Made by a program: the position numbers and the translations under genes
Origin: an uncultured Prevotellaceae bacterium
Lineage (GTDB): Bacteria; Bacteroidota; Bacteroidia; Bacteroidales; Bacteroidaceae
Assembly: GCA_902768105.1 (NCBI GenBank)
Contig: CACXJZ010000001.1
Location: 37,812 to 101,811 of the forward strand
Direction: 5' to 3'
Length of the DNA: 64,000 bases
The notes under the pieces: generated by a model
Database searches by the model: none
The model's input: only the letters and a program-made list of their open reading frames with translations
Told to the model about the DNA's origin: nothing
In this document: piece by piece, positions 53,953-62,900 of the stretch
Layout: every line of letters starts with the position of its first letter
How positions within the stretch are numbered: the stretch's first letter is position 1

Positions 53953-56328
53953 TTAAATGCCCTTTTCTGGGACCTTCTTGCGTAGTGTCAGCACATTCTT
54001 GCCGTCAAGACGTTCGTAATTGATGCTGTCCATAATCTGTCGTACCAGGTGGATGCCAAGGCCACCGATAGGACGGTCTTCCACTGACAAAGTAGTATCA
54101 ACATCCTGTCTGGCCGTCGGGTCGAAGGGAGTACCCCAGTCGGTAATGGTAAACTTCAGGCGGCGGTCGTTGCACTGTGCCTCGATGATGATTTCACCAA
54201 TGGTTCCTGCGGGATATGCATAGTTCATCACGTTAACAACTGCTTCCTCAAGAGCCAGATTGAGGCTCATGGTGGTACTCATGTCATAGCCAACGGCTTC
54301 GCAAACCTCTTCGACAAAGGCCGTTAACTGTGGGATGGTGTTGATGTCGTTAGGCAGTGAAATGTCTTTTTGCAAAACAACATTCTTGTTCTGTTCATGC
54401 ATATATTGTATGGCTAGCATTGTTAAATCATCGTTTGCCTCAGCACCTGCCACAAATTCCTGAACAGCAGCTTTCATGTTTTTCAACAATGGCATCGGAG
54501 CATGGTCAGACTGCTGTGCAACCTCTATGATCCGACCGTCCTGGAACTGTTCGAGACGGCTGTTCTCGGCCTCAGTAAGTCCGTCAGTATAAAGGAAAAT
54601 CGTGGTATGCGGGAAGAGGATGGTCTCTTGTGGCACGTAATTCCAATCGGCTTCGATACCTACAGGCAGATTGGGCTCACAGGGCAGCATGCCTATATCG
54701 GTGTTACCAATGAGCAATGGGGTGTCGTGACCTGCATTGCAATATCGCAAGCGTCCCGTCGGCATATCGAGCACCCCGACGAACAGGGTGACGAACATGT
54801 TGGAATCGTTATTGTCGGCTATGGAATTGTTGAGTGCATAGACAATGCGGTCGGGGGCTGATGTATGGGCAGCAATGTTGCGGAACAGCGTGCGAGTTAC
54901 GGCCATTACCAGTGCAGCTGGAACGCCCTTGCCCGACACGTCGCCAATACAGAAATAAAGCTTCTCGTCACGAAGGAAGAAATCGTACAGGTCACCACCT
55001 ACTTCCTTGGCGGGGGTCAGTTCTCCGAAGATGTCAATATCGTCGCGATCAGGATATGGCGGATAGATTTTGGGGAGCATACCCATCTGAATGCTGCGGG
55101 CAATCTGTAACTCACTCTCAATACGGCCTTTGGACTCATTGACGGTCTTCAGTTCCTCAATATGCTCAACAAGTGACTGCTGCATGGCTTTAAATGAGTC
55201 ATGCAGGCGCAGCATCTCGTCCTTGGAGGTGATGATAGGCAGTTTGGCATTGTAGTTGCCCTTGGCCACTTCGTCGGCAGACTGCGCGAACTTCTCCATC
55301 GGACGGGCAATGGCCTTGATGGTGCCGTTGGTGAAGGCAAACAGAAGTATCAGTCCGATAAACATGATGACGACAATAAGCATGGCCGTAACAATAGCCG
55401 GAGCAAGCACCTCCTCCAAAGGACAGACAATAGCCATCGACCATCCGTTGACATCGTGGAGTGGTGCAAAGCAAATCATCTTATATCCATCTTCTTCATG
55501 GATAAACCTCCACCTGTCTTTTCCTTCCAACATCTCCTGAATCATCTTGTCGTCACGGTCATCTTCTGTCTTTTTGGCCAATTCCAACATGTTACAGTTC
55601 AGTATGTAATCCTTGTTAGGGTGGGAGATGACGGTTCCTTTGCTGGAGATGATATAGCAATAGGCATTCTTGTAATTTTCCCTGATATGCCTGGTATCTA
55701 CCACAGTCAGTTGCTCAAGCATCATATCGGCTGTAATGATGGCAAATACACTGTCGTTTTTGTCTTTTACGGGATAGGAGCAGGTAATCATTGCCATATT
55801 ACCGCCGCCCTCGTCGAAGTAGGGCTCGCTCCAGGAGGGCTTGCCCGTTTCCTTCGCCTTCTTGTACCACTCCATTTGGAAATAGTCGTAATTGTCATTT
55901 CCTAATTGTTTGTCGTGCATGTTTCCCACACTGTCACGATACGTATATGGAGAGTAGTATTTGCCCTTAGAAGGGAAGAAATTGGGTTTAAAGGCTATGG
56001 CTGAACCACAGATAGAAGGATTCAGTCTGACAATGTCATGCGTCAGTTCATACATGTACTCCGGCCTTTGAGTATTTATAGACTCTTCTACGTCAGGAGT
56101 ATTGTTGCGGATAACAGTCTCAACGGAGTTCAGCTCTCCCTTGATACTCATCTCTACGATGTCGATCTGGTAGTCCAAGAGCTCGGCTTCCTCTGCAAGC
56201 ATGACAAGCGAGGTGAATGCACCGAGTACCACCAAGATGGCAATATAGATAATGACAACCGTCACCATTACCCGAAATGTCAAGCGTCGGGCAAAGGAGT
56301 GTGATATGTTTAATCTTGGAAATTCCAT
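53953..56328 (-). CDS. SpoIIE-type phosphatase fused to an RsbW-like ATPase, with extracytoplasmic sensor
   Basis: The 791-residue protein has membrane segments at about 19-43 and 305-335 flanking a dCache-like sensor (residues 45-305), then HAMP (about 336-395), a coiled coil, a SpoIIE/PP2C phosphatase domain (GGDLYDFFL, CIGDVSGKGVPAAL, YCNAGHDTPLL, FLYTDGLTEAEN) and a C-terminal GHKL ATPase (LNLALEEAVVNVMNYAY N box, DWGTPFDP, GGLGIHLVRQIMD). It thus carries both the phosphatase and the kinase arms of partner switching on one chain; the STAS protein downstream is the likely substrate. Confidence 0.93.
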   Translation of the reverse strand: MEFPRLNISHSFARRLTFRVMVTVVIIYIAILVVLGAFTSLVMLAEEAELLDYQIDIVEMSIKGELNSVETVIRNNTPDVEESINTQRPEYMYELTHDIVRLNPSICGSAIAFKPNFFPSKGKYYSPYTYRDSVGNMHDKQLGNDNYDYFQMEWYKKAKETGKPSWSEPYFDEGGGNMAMITCSYPVKDKNDSVFAIITADMMLEQLTVVDTRHIRENYKNAYCYIISSKGTVISHPNKDYILNCNMLELAKKTEDDRDDKMIQEMLEGKDRWRFIHEEDGYKMICFAPLHDVNGWSMAIVCPLEEVLAPAIVTAMLIVVIMFIGLILLFAFTNGTIKAIARPMEKFAQSADEVAKGNYNAKLPIITSKDEMLRLHDSFKAMQQSLVEHIEELKTVNESKGRIESELQIARSIQMGMLPKIYPPYPDRDDIDIFGELTPAKEVGGDLYDFFLRDEKLYFCIGDVSGKGVPAALVMAVTRTLFRNIAAHTSAPDRIVYALNNSIADNNDSNMFVTLFVGVLDMPTGRLRYCNAGHDTPLLIGNTDIGMLPCEPNLPVGIEADWNYVPQETILFPHTTIFLYTDGLTEAENSRLEQFQDGRIIEVAQQSDHAPMPLLKNMKAAVQEFVAGAEANDDLTMLAIQYMHEQNKNVVLQKDISLPNDINTIPQLTAFVEEVCEAVGYDMSTTMSLNLALEEAVVNVMNYAYPAGTIGEIIIEAQCNDRRLKFTITDWGTPFDPTARQDVDTTLSVEDRPIGGLGIHLVRQIMDSINYERLDGKNVLTLRKKVPEKGI

Positions 56329-56361
56329 AGGCAGAGTCTGTTGTCCGTTGTCTTTTGTCCC

Positions 56362-57519
56362 TTACGACAGGAATCCTAATAGCGCACCAGCAGCCACGGC
56401 CGATCCGATGACGCCAGCTACGTTTGGACCCATGGCATGCATGAGCAGGAAGTTGTGGCGGTCGTATTCCAGTCCGAGGTTATTCGAGATGCGTGCTGCC
56501 ATAGGTACAGCCGATACTCCGGCATTACCAATAAGCGGATTGAGTTTCTTGTCCTTGGGCAAAAAGAGGTTCATCACCTTCACGAAGCAGACGCCGCTCA
56601 TAGTGGCAAGAATGAAAGCGCAGGCTCCGATAAAGAAGATGAAGATGGTGTTCAGTGTCAGGAACTCGCTGGCCTGTGTGGAGCAGCCCACAGTGAGACC
56701 CAGCAACATGACGACAATGTCGTTCAGCGCAGAACCTGCAGTCTTGGCCAGACGGGTGGTCTTGCCGCTTTCTTTGAGCAGATTGCCAAAGAACAGCATA
56801 CCTAACAGGGGAAGTCCGGACGGCACAATAAACGTGGTGAGCAACAGTCCGATGATGGGGAACAGGATACGCTCCGTTTGGCTGACCTCACGGGCAGGTT
56901 TCATCTTGATGACACGCTCCTTCTTGGTGGTGAGCAGACGCATCAAGGGGGGCTGAATCAGTGGTACGAGCGCCATGTAGGAATAGGCACACACTGCGAT
57001 GGCACCCATCAGGTTTGGACTCAGTTTCGAGCTCAGGAAGATGGCCGTAGGACCGTCGGCACCGCCGATGATGGCAATACCTGCCGCCTGGTTAGGTTCA
57101 AAGCCAAGTGCCAGTGCCGTCATGTAAGCACCAAAGATGCCAAACTGTGCGGCAGCTCCGATGAGTACCAGCTTCGGGTTGGCAATGAGTGCGGAGAAGT
57201 CGGTCATGGCTCCGATGCCAAGAAAGACGAGTGGGGGATACCATCCGAGCTTTACGCCTTGATAGAAGAAGTTAAGCACGGAATTGTCCTCGTAGAGTCC
57301 TATCTCCAATCCCGCATCAGCACGGAACGGAATGTTACCCAGTATAATACCCAGTCCGATAGGCACTAGCAGCAATGGCTCAAAGTCCTTGCGGATGGCC
57401 AGATAGATGAGCAGGGCTCCTACGATAATCATGATGAGATTACCCACCGAAGCATTGGCAAAGCCTGTATAGGTGAGAAACTCATTGAAGTTTTCTGCTA
57501 TGAAGTTTATAAATCCCAT
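56362..57519 (-). CDS. Na+-translocating decarboxylase beta subunit (OadB/MmdB family)
   Basis: The 385-residue integral membrane protein couples decarboxylation to Na+ export. Typical stretches are DFSALIANPKLVLIGAAAQ, IGGADGPTAIFLSSKL and NAGVSAVPMAARISNNLGLEYD, in about nine to eleven membrane segments. The frame opens at TTG 57528, but ATG 57519 fits the family start. With the biotin carrier and gamma genes upstream and mutAB nearby, methylmalonyl-CoA is the more likely substrate than oxaloacetate. Confidence 0.93.
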   Translation of the reverse strand: MGFINFIAENFNEFLTYTGFANASVGNLIMIIVGALLIYLAIRKDFEPLLLVPIGLGIILGNIPFRADAGLEIGLYEDNSVLNFFYQGVKLGWYPPLVFLGIGAMTDFSALIANPKLVLIGAAAQFGIFGAYMTALALGFEPNQAAGIAIIGGADGPTAIFLSSKLSPNLMGAIAVCAYSYMALVPLIQPPLMRLLTTKKERVIKMKPAREVSQTERILFPIIGLLLTTFIVPSGLPLLGMLFFGNLLKESGKTTRLAKTAGSALNDIVVMLLGLTVGCSTQASEFLTLNTIFIFFIGACAFILATMSGVCFVKVMNLFLPKDKKLNPLIGNAGVSAVPMAARISNNLGLEYDRHNFLLMHAMGPNVAGVIGSAVAAGALLGFLS

Positions 57520-57552
57520 AATTGTCAATTATCAATTTTCTGTCAATCAGAA

Positions 57553-58035
57553 TTATCCAATGGTCAACAACACTGCACCCTCCATGACGGAGTCGCCCCT
57601 GTTGACATTGATGGCTTTGATGGTTCCTGCACTCTCGGCCTCGATGTTGTTTTGCATCTTCATGGCCTCCAGCACGATGACGATATCACCTGCGTTGACC
57701 TGTTGGCCTACGCTGACCTTGATGTCCGTAATAGTGCCGGGAAGTGGAGCCTTGACAGCGTTGCCACCTGCAACAGGCTGTGCACTTGCAGCTGCCGGCT
57801 GTGGAGCAGCGGCAACAGGCTGTGGGTTGGCTGCTGGCTGTTGACTAACTTCTGCTACAGGCTCAACCTTGGGCTTGGCGGCGGCCAATGCAGGATGCTT
57901 AGCGGCATTAATGGGTTTCTGCATCTCAATTTCAAAGGGGATGCCATTTACGTTCACTTTGGCAATTCTGCCTTCTACCTCGGCGATTTCTACCTCGTAG
58001 TCAACGCCTTGCACTTTATATTGATATTTTTTCAT
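57553..58035 (-). CDS. Biotin carboxyl carrier subunit of the Na+ decarboxylase
   Basis: The 160-residue protein has an N-terminal beta-domain, a Pro/Ala/Gln-rich flexible linker (about residues 50-90) and a biotinyl domain with the lysine motif VLEAMKMQNNIEAE. The biotin carries CO2 between the carboxyltransferase and the beta subunit. Spacing of 8 bases to the gamma gene and 33 to beta shows a common operon. Confidence 0.93.
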   Translation of the reverse strand: MKKYQYKVQGVDYEVEIAEVEGRIAKVNVNGIPFEIEMQKPINAAKHPALAAAKPKVEPVAEVSQQPAANPQPVAAAPQPAAASAQPVAGGNAVKAPLPGTITDIKVSVGQQVNAGDIVIVLEAMKMQNNIEAESAGTIKAINVNRGDSVMEGAVLLTIG

Positions 58036-58043
58036 CTTGATAA

Positions 58044-59081
58044 TTACTTTAGTTCCGGAGTTGTTGGAATGTTTGGAGCATCATGTTTTAAAGGAATGAA
58101 AGCCTCGTGCAGGTGAGTCATCTGACTGTATTCGTCATCCCAGCCTGTGTCTTTTGGCTTAATCGTGATAACGCCACTCTCTACGTCGTGGATATCATCT
58201 TCATACTGGCGCAGTGCCAAGCCGATGACTGCCATATATACTTCGCGGTCAATACCCTTGGTATCAAAACCTTCCTTCAGCATGACACCAGTCTTGTGTC
58301 CCACTTCCATCGTCTTCTCCACAGTCTTGGTAATGGGCTTGATGGGTTGCTGGTGAGCTACTTTCTTAGCGGTTTCCTGATGTTTCATGATGGAGCCGAA
58401 GATAGTGAAGAAGAGCCACAGCAGTGCCAGGCAGAAGAACACGATGCCCATCGCCATGAGAGCCATACCGAAGCCGTGTGGGTCTTCTCGTTTGAACTTC
58501 TCGATCTTTGACTCGCTGACAGTGGTGATGTTCGAAATGTCAGGTGTCACGCGGTCGCCCGACTTGACCTCCCAGTCTGCAGCCACTCCGTTGTTACTGA
58601 TGCGTGCAAACGACTGGTCTGCCTGTAGCACAGGCACTGTGATGGAGTCGATGAGCTGTGTGGCATTGCCGTTGTAGAGTGCAATCCAAACGGGCTCTTC
58701 CACGTTAACCTTGACGTTGAGATGTAGTGCTCCAAGGTTGGGTTTGCTGTTCAGGAAGAACACAATGTTTTTCTTTCCGCTCAAGTTCGTTCGCTCATCC
58801 CCGTTAGGAATGATACTCATGCGCTTGATACGCTCAGGCACGCTCATCTGCTGGTCGAGTACGGTTTTGTCCGTGGTGATGTACATGCCTCGGATGTTGT
58901 AGGTGGAGTAGGAGATATTCTCAATTTCCAGCCACGCTTCACGTTGGCCGTATTCGTCCTGCAGGCTGTTGCTGTTGACCGTCATCACTTCGTTGAGCTT
59001 GATGCTTGCGTCCATCTGGGCGTGCATCTGCGAAGTGGCGGCCAGCAGCAAGGCGCCAATCAGTAATCCGTTTCTTTTCAT
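58044..59081 (-). CDS. OadG-like gamma subunit with an N-terminal lamin-tail-like domain
   Basis: The 345-residue protein has a signal peptide (ending MHAQ), an extracytoplasmic domain with a lamin-tail-like pattern (IKLNEVMTVNSNSLQDEYGQ...WLEIENIS...IRGMYITTD, about 25-140), one membrane segment near residues 205-232 (FGMALMAMGIVFFCLALLWLFF, OadG-like) and a cytoplasmic tail. OadG proteins are normally under 100 residues, so the long N-terminal domain is a lineage-specific fusion. It anchors the complex in the membrane. Confidence 0.83.
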   Translation of the reverse strand: MKRNGLLIGALLLAATSQMHAQMDASIKLNEVMTVNSNSLQDEYGQREAWLEIENISYSTYNIRGMYITTDKTVLDQQMSVPERIKRMSIIPNGDERTNLSGKKNIVFFLNSKPNLGALHLNVKVNVEEPVWIALYNGNATQLIDSITVPVLQADQSFARISNNGVAADWEVKSGDRVTPDISNITTVSESKIEKFKREDPHGFGMALMAMGIVFFCLALLWLFFTIFGSIMKHQETAKKVAHQQPIKPITKTVEKTMEVGHKTGVMLKEGFDTKGIDREVYMAVIGLALRQYEDDIHDVESGVITIKPKDTGWDDEYSQMTHLHEAFIPLKHDAPNIPTTPELK

Positions 59082-59119
59082 ATTCTCTCTATGTTGCTTG
59101 TATTAATATCATTTTACTG

Positions 59120-60829
59120 TCATCCGCAGAAGAACAGAATCAGTATCTGTGCGGTAAAGATGCGCAGGAACATCGACAGCGGATAGACCGTCGAGTAGCC
59201 CACGGCAGGTGCCTCCTTTGAGCATACGCTGTTGGCATAAGCCAGTGCAGGCGGGTCAGTATAGGTACCGGCTATCATACCCATGATGGTGAAGTAGTTG
59301 AACTTGTAACGCATGCGAGCTATGGGTCCTACTATTAATATAGGTATAATAGTGATGAGGAAGCCCGTCAGCACGTATAGCAGTCCGTCACCCGTCATCA
59401 CCGTGTCGTAGAAGTTGGCACCGGCTTTGATACCTACTGATGCCAGGAAGAGCACCAAACCTATTTCGCGCAGCATCATATTGGCCGATGTCGTAGTGTA
59501 GGTGACGAGCTTAATCTTATAGCCGTATCGTCCGATGAGGATGGCGATAATCAGCGGTCCGCCAGCAATACCCAGTTTCATGAGTGGCATGCCTGGGATG
59601 AAAGGCAGCGAACCGAAGATGATACCAATGATGATGCCCACGAAGATGGTGGCGATGTTGGGGGCATCCAGACGGCGGATGCTGTTACCCATCTTGTTGG
59701 CTACCTGGTCAACGGCATCCTCAGGACCTACTGCCATGATGCGGTCGCCCACCTGCAGGGGAAGACTGGCCGAGGCAAAGAGGTCCATACCGTGACGGGT
59801 GACACGTGTGACGTTCACGCCGTGTACGCTGGAGAAGTGCATGGCACCCAGCGTCTTGCCGTTGACTTTCGGGTTGGTGATGAGGATACGCTTCGACACC
59901 AGTGGCTGGTCCTGCTGTTCAAAGTCAATGTCGAGCTTCGGACCAATGAAGGCCATGATAGCCTCCTGGTCAGCCTCGGCACAGACGATGAGCATCTGGT
60001 CGCCCAGGTGGAACACAGTGTTGCGGTTGGGGATTGACAACTCTCCCTCGTGTACGATGCGTGACACCACGAAGTCGCGGTTCAGGAAGTCATGTACCTG
60101 CAGCAGCGTCTTGCCTTCCAAATATTTGTTGGTCACTTCCAAGTGCATCTTGTAGGGTTTCTTGTTGGCTGCAGTCTCTTCCATAGCCTTCAGGCATTCC
60201 TCTTCCTTCTCCAAGCGAACCTTGCAGATGTACCTGACGAGGATGGTGGCGTTAATAATACCCAGCACACCCAAGGGGTAGGCACAGGCATAGGCCGATG
60301 CTATCTGTGGCGGATTGTCTCCAAAGCTGTCCCTCATGGATGCCAGCGCCTCGTTGGCAGCACCAAGACCGGGGGTATTGGTTACTGCACCAAACAGCGT
60401 ACCCACCATCATGGGCAGGTTTGTCTTGTCACTGGTGTCGAAGAAGATGTAGTAACAGGCAAACATCACGAGAATATTCAGCAGAATAGCCGTTGCAGCT
60501 AGTCCGTTGAGCTTGATGCCTGCCTTGCCGAAGCTCTCGAAGAAACCCGGTCCCACCTGCAGACCAATCATAAAGACAAACAGGATAAGTCCGAAGTCTT
60601 GCACAAAGGTCAGCGTGTCAATGGGGGCTGCCGTCATACCGTAATAGTGGAAAATGTGTCCTACTATAATACCGGCAAAGAGCACAAAGGTAACACCCAG
60701 TGAAATGCCAAAGATCTTGAGTTTACCCAGATACACACCAATAGCAATCACTATTGCATACAGCAATGCGATGTGGGCAACTGACTCAGTTGAGGTAAAG
60801 AGTTTTGTCAACCATTCGAATGATTCCAT
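59120..60829 (-). CDS. YidE/AspT-family transporter with two RCK_C domains
   Basis: The 569-residue protein has five to six N-terminal membrane segments, two TrkA_C-type domains in the middle (about 200-370; motifs [15 protein letters not shown] and RVTRHGMDL), and five to six C-terminal membrane segments: the YidE/YbjL aspartate-alanine-exchanger layout, with an internal duplication of the membrane half. The substrate is unknown. It precedes the decarboxylase genes by 38 bases and may be cotranscribed. Confidence 0.9.
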   Translation of the reverse strand: MESFEWLTKLFTSTESVAHIALLYAIVIAIGVYLGKLKIFGISLGVTFVLFAGIIVGHIFHYYGMTAAPIDTLTFVQDFGLILFVFMIGLQVGPGFFESFGKAGIKLNGLAATAILLNILVMFACYYIFFDTSDKTNLPMMVGTLFGAVTNTPGLGAANEALASMRDSFGDNPPQIASAYACAYPLGVLGIINATILVRYICKVRLEKEEECLKAMEETAANKKPYKMHLEVTNKYLEGKTLLQVHDFLNRDFVVSRIVHEGELSIPNRNTVFHLGDQMLIVCAEADQEAIMAFIGPKLDIDFEQQDQPLVSKRILITNPKVNGKTLGAMHFSSVHGVNVTRVTRHGMDLFASASLPLQVGDRIMAVGPEDAVDQVANKMGNSIRRLDAPNIATIFVGIIIGIIFGSLPFIPGMPLMKLGIAGGPLIIAILIGRYGYKIKLVTYTTTSANMMLREIGLVLFLASVGIKAGANFYDTVMTGDGLLYVLTGFLITIIPILIVGPIARMRYKFNYFTIMGMIAGTYTDPPALAYANSVCSKEAPAVGYSTVYPLSMFLRIFTAQILILFFCG

Positions 60830-60856
60830 ATATATATACTAACGATTAAATCGCTG

Positions 60857-60889
60857 CAAAATTACACATTTTATATTGTTTTGAGCAAA
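60857..60889 (-). promoter_or_regulatory. Promoter of the YidE-type transporter gene
   Basis: On the minus strand TTTG (60886-60889) and TAATTTTG (60857-60864) are 21 bases apart, 28 bases before the start. It may also serve the decarboxylase and SpoIIE genes downstream, where no internal promoter stands out. Confidence 0.6.
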
Positions 60890-60950
60890 TTTTAGGCAAC
60901 TATTTTCATCAGAATGGCTCACTTTTTAATTCTTTCACACTTCAAAGTGC

Positions 60951-60978
60951 TTTGTTTCGAAAAATATGTATATCTTTG
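60951..60978 (+). promoter_or_regulatory. Promoter of mutA-mutB
   Basis: TATCTTTG (60971-60978) is a good -7 box; TTTG at 60951-60954 lies 16 bases upstream, shorter than usual. The mutA ATG follows 47 bases later. No cobalamin riboswitch is seen in this leader. Confidence 0.6.
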
Positions 60979-61024
60979 CAGTCGCTAAAAACGCAAACTT
61001 TATCAATTATTAAATAAGTACACT

Positions 61025-62881
61025 ATGGCAAACAAAGAAAAACTCTTCACCGAGTTTCAGGCGCCTACAACTCAGGAGTGGCTCGATAAGATCGAGGTTG
61101 ACCTGAAGGGTGCAGACTTCCAGAAGCGTCTGGTGTGGAGAACAAACGAAGGTTTTAACGTACAGCCCTTCTATCGTCGTGAAGACTTGAAGGACTTGAA
61201 GACTCCTGACTCGCTGCCAGGAGAGTTCCCGTTCGTACGTGGTAACAAAAAGGACTCCAACGAGTGGTATGTCCGTCAGAACATTGTCGTAGGCGGTGAC
61301 CCCGTTGCTGCCAACAAGAAGGCGCTCGACATCCTGATGAAGGGTGTTGACAGTATCGGCTTCAAGCTGGGGCATGACGAGGTGAGCGCTGACTACATCG
61401 ATGCGCTGCTGAAGGATATCCGTCTCGACATCGTGGAGGTAAGCTATCGTGGCTGCCTGCGTCACGCTCTCGAGCTGGCCGACCTGCTCGTGGCCTATTT
61501 CGACAAGATGGGCTATGACAAGGAGAAGATTGTGGGTGGTCTTGGTTTCGACCCCATCGAACGCATGCTGATGAAGGGCAAGGATTCTTCCTTCCTGCTG
61601 CCCGACATGCCCAAGCTCGTTGAGAAGCTGAAGGATTATCCCAACCTGCGCTGCGTGATGGTACACAGCGACCTGCTGAACAACAGCGGTGCCTACATCG
61701 TTCAGGAGCTGGGTTACGCCCTCTCATGGGGTAACGAGTATCTGCAGCAGCTGGTGGATGCTGGTGTTGATGTGGACCTTGCTGCCAAGAAGATCAAATT
61801 CTACATGGGCATCTCTGAAAACTACTTCATGGAGATTGCGAAGTTCCGTGCAGCCCGTCTGCTGTGGGCACAGATTGTAAAGCAGTATGAGCCCAAGTGC
61901 GACTGTGCTTGCAAGATGGTAATAAACGCCTCTACATCAACGTATAATCAGACCTTGTTCGATTCTTACGTCAATCTGCTGCGTTCACAGACAGAGGCCA
62001 TGAGTGCCGCCCTTGGTGGTGTCCACTCGATGGTGGTCACACCGTTCAATGCTCCTTACGAGAAGCCCAACGACTTCAGTGAGCGCATTGCCCGTAACCA
62101 GCAGCTGCTCATCAAGGAAGAGAGCCACTTCGACCGTATCGTTGACCCGTCGGCTGGTTCTTACTACATTGAGCACCTGACTGACGCGTTGGCTCAGGAG
62201 GCTTGGAAGATTTTCCTGAAGATAGAGGACGAGGGAGGTTTCCTCGAGGCTGTCAAGAAGGGCATCGTACAGGACGATATCAACGCCACGAACGTGAAGC
62301 GTCACGGCGATGCTGCCAAGCGTAAGGAGTTCCTGCTGGGCACCAACCAGTTCCCCAACTTCACGGAGAAGAGCGAGGGCAAAGAACCGTTGGTAAGCTG
62401 CGACTGTGTTGCAACCCACGCTGGCGACGCTGATGTGCCCGCGCTGAAGGCCAGTCGTCTGGCTTCAGACTTCGAGGACCTTCGCCTGGCTACTGAGAAG
62501 GCCGCCAAGGTTCCTACGGCGTTCATGCTGACCATTGGCAACCTTGCCATGCGCCAGGCTCGTGCGCAGTTCTCTTGCAACTTCCTCGCCTGTGCAGGTT
62601 ACAAGGTCATTGATAACCTCGGCTTCAAGTCCGTCGAGGAGGGTGTTGATGCTGCTTTGGAGGCTAAGGCCGACATCGTGGTCATCTGCTCCAGCGACGA
62701 TGAGTATGCTGAGTATGCTATCCCTGCCTTCCAGTATCTTGCTGGCCGTGCCATGTTCGTAGTAGCTGGTGCTCCTGCCTGCATGGAAGACCTGAAGGCT
62801 GCCGGCATTGAGAACTACATTCACGTGAAGTGTAATGTGCTCGAGACTTTGAAAGAATATAATCAGAAACTTGGTATTTAA
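61025..62881 (+). CDS. mutA: Methylmalonyl-CoA mutase small subunit
   Basis: The 618-residue beta subunit forms a heterodimer with MutB and interconverts succinyl-CoA and methylmalonyl-CoA. It has the shared TIM-barrel fold (NEGFNVQPFYRREDL; VDPSAGSYYIEHLTDALA) and a C-terminal B12-binding-like domain that has lost the DxHxxG cobalamin-lower-ligand motif, as expected for the non-catalytic subunit. Length matches the family (about 610-640). It is 19 bases upstream of mutB. Confidence 0.95.
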   Translation: MANKEKLFTEFQAPTTQEWLDKIEVDLKGADFQKRLVWRTNEGFNVQPFYRREDLKDLKTPDSLPGEFPFVRGNKKDSNEWYVRQNIVVGGDPVAANKKALDILMKGVDSIGFKLGHDEVSADYIDALLKDIRLDIVEVSYRGCLRHALELADLLVAYFDKMGYDKEKIVGGLGFDPIERMLMKGKDSSFLLPDMPKLVEKLKDYPNLRCVMVHSDLLNNSGAYIVQELGYALSWGNEYLQQLVDAGVDVDLAAKKIKFYMGISENYFMEIAKFRAARLLWAQIVKQYEPKCDCACKMVINASTSTYNQTLFDSYVNLLRSQTEAMSAALGGVHSMVVTPFNAPYEKPNDFSERIARNQQLLIKEESHFDRIVDPSAGSYYIEHLTDALAQEAWKIFLKIEDEGGFLEAVKKGIVQDDINATNVKRHGDAAKRKEFLLGTNQFPNFTEKSEGKEPLVSCDCVATHAGDADVPALKASRLASDFEDLRLATEKAAKVPTAFMLTIGNLAMRQARAQFSCNFLACAGYKVIDNLGFKSVEEGVDAALEAKADIVVICSSDDEYAEYAIPAFQYLAGRAMFVVAGAPACMEDLKAAGIENYIHVKCNVLETLKEYNQKLGI

Positions 62882-62900
62882 AGAATAGGAGACTTGAATT

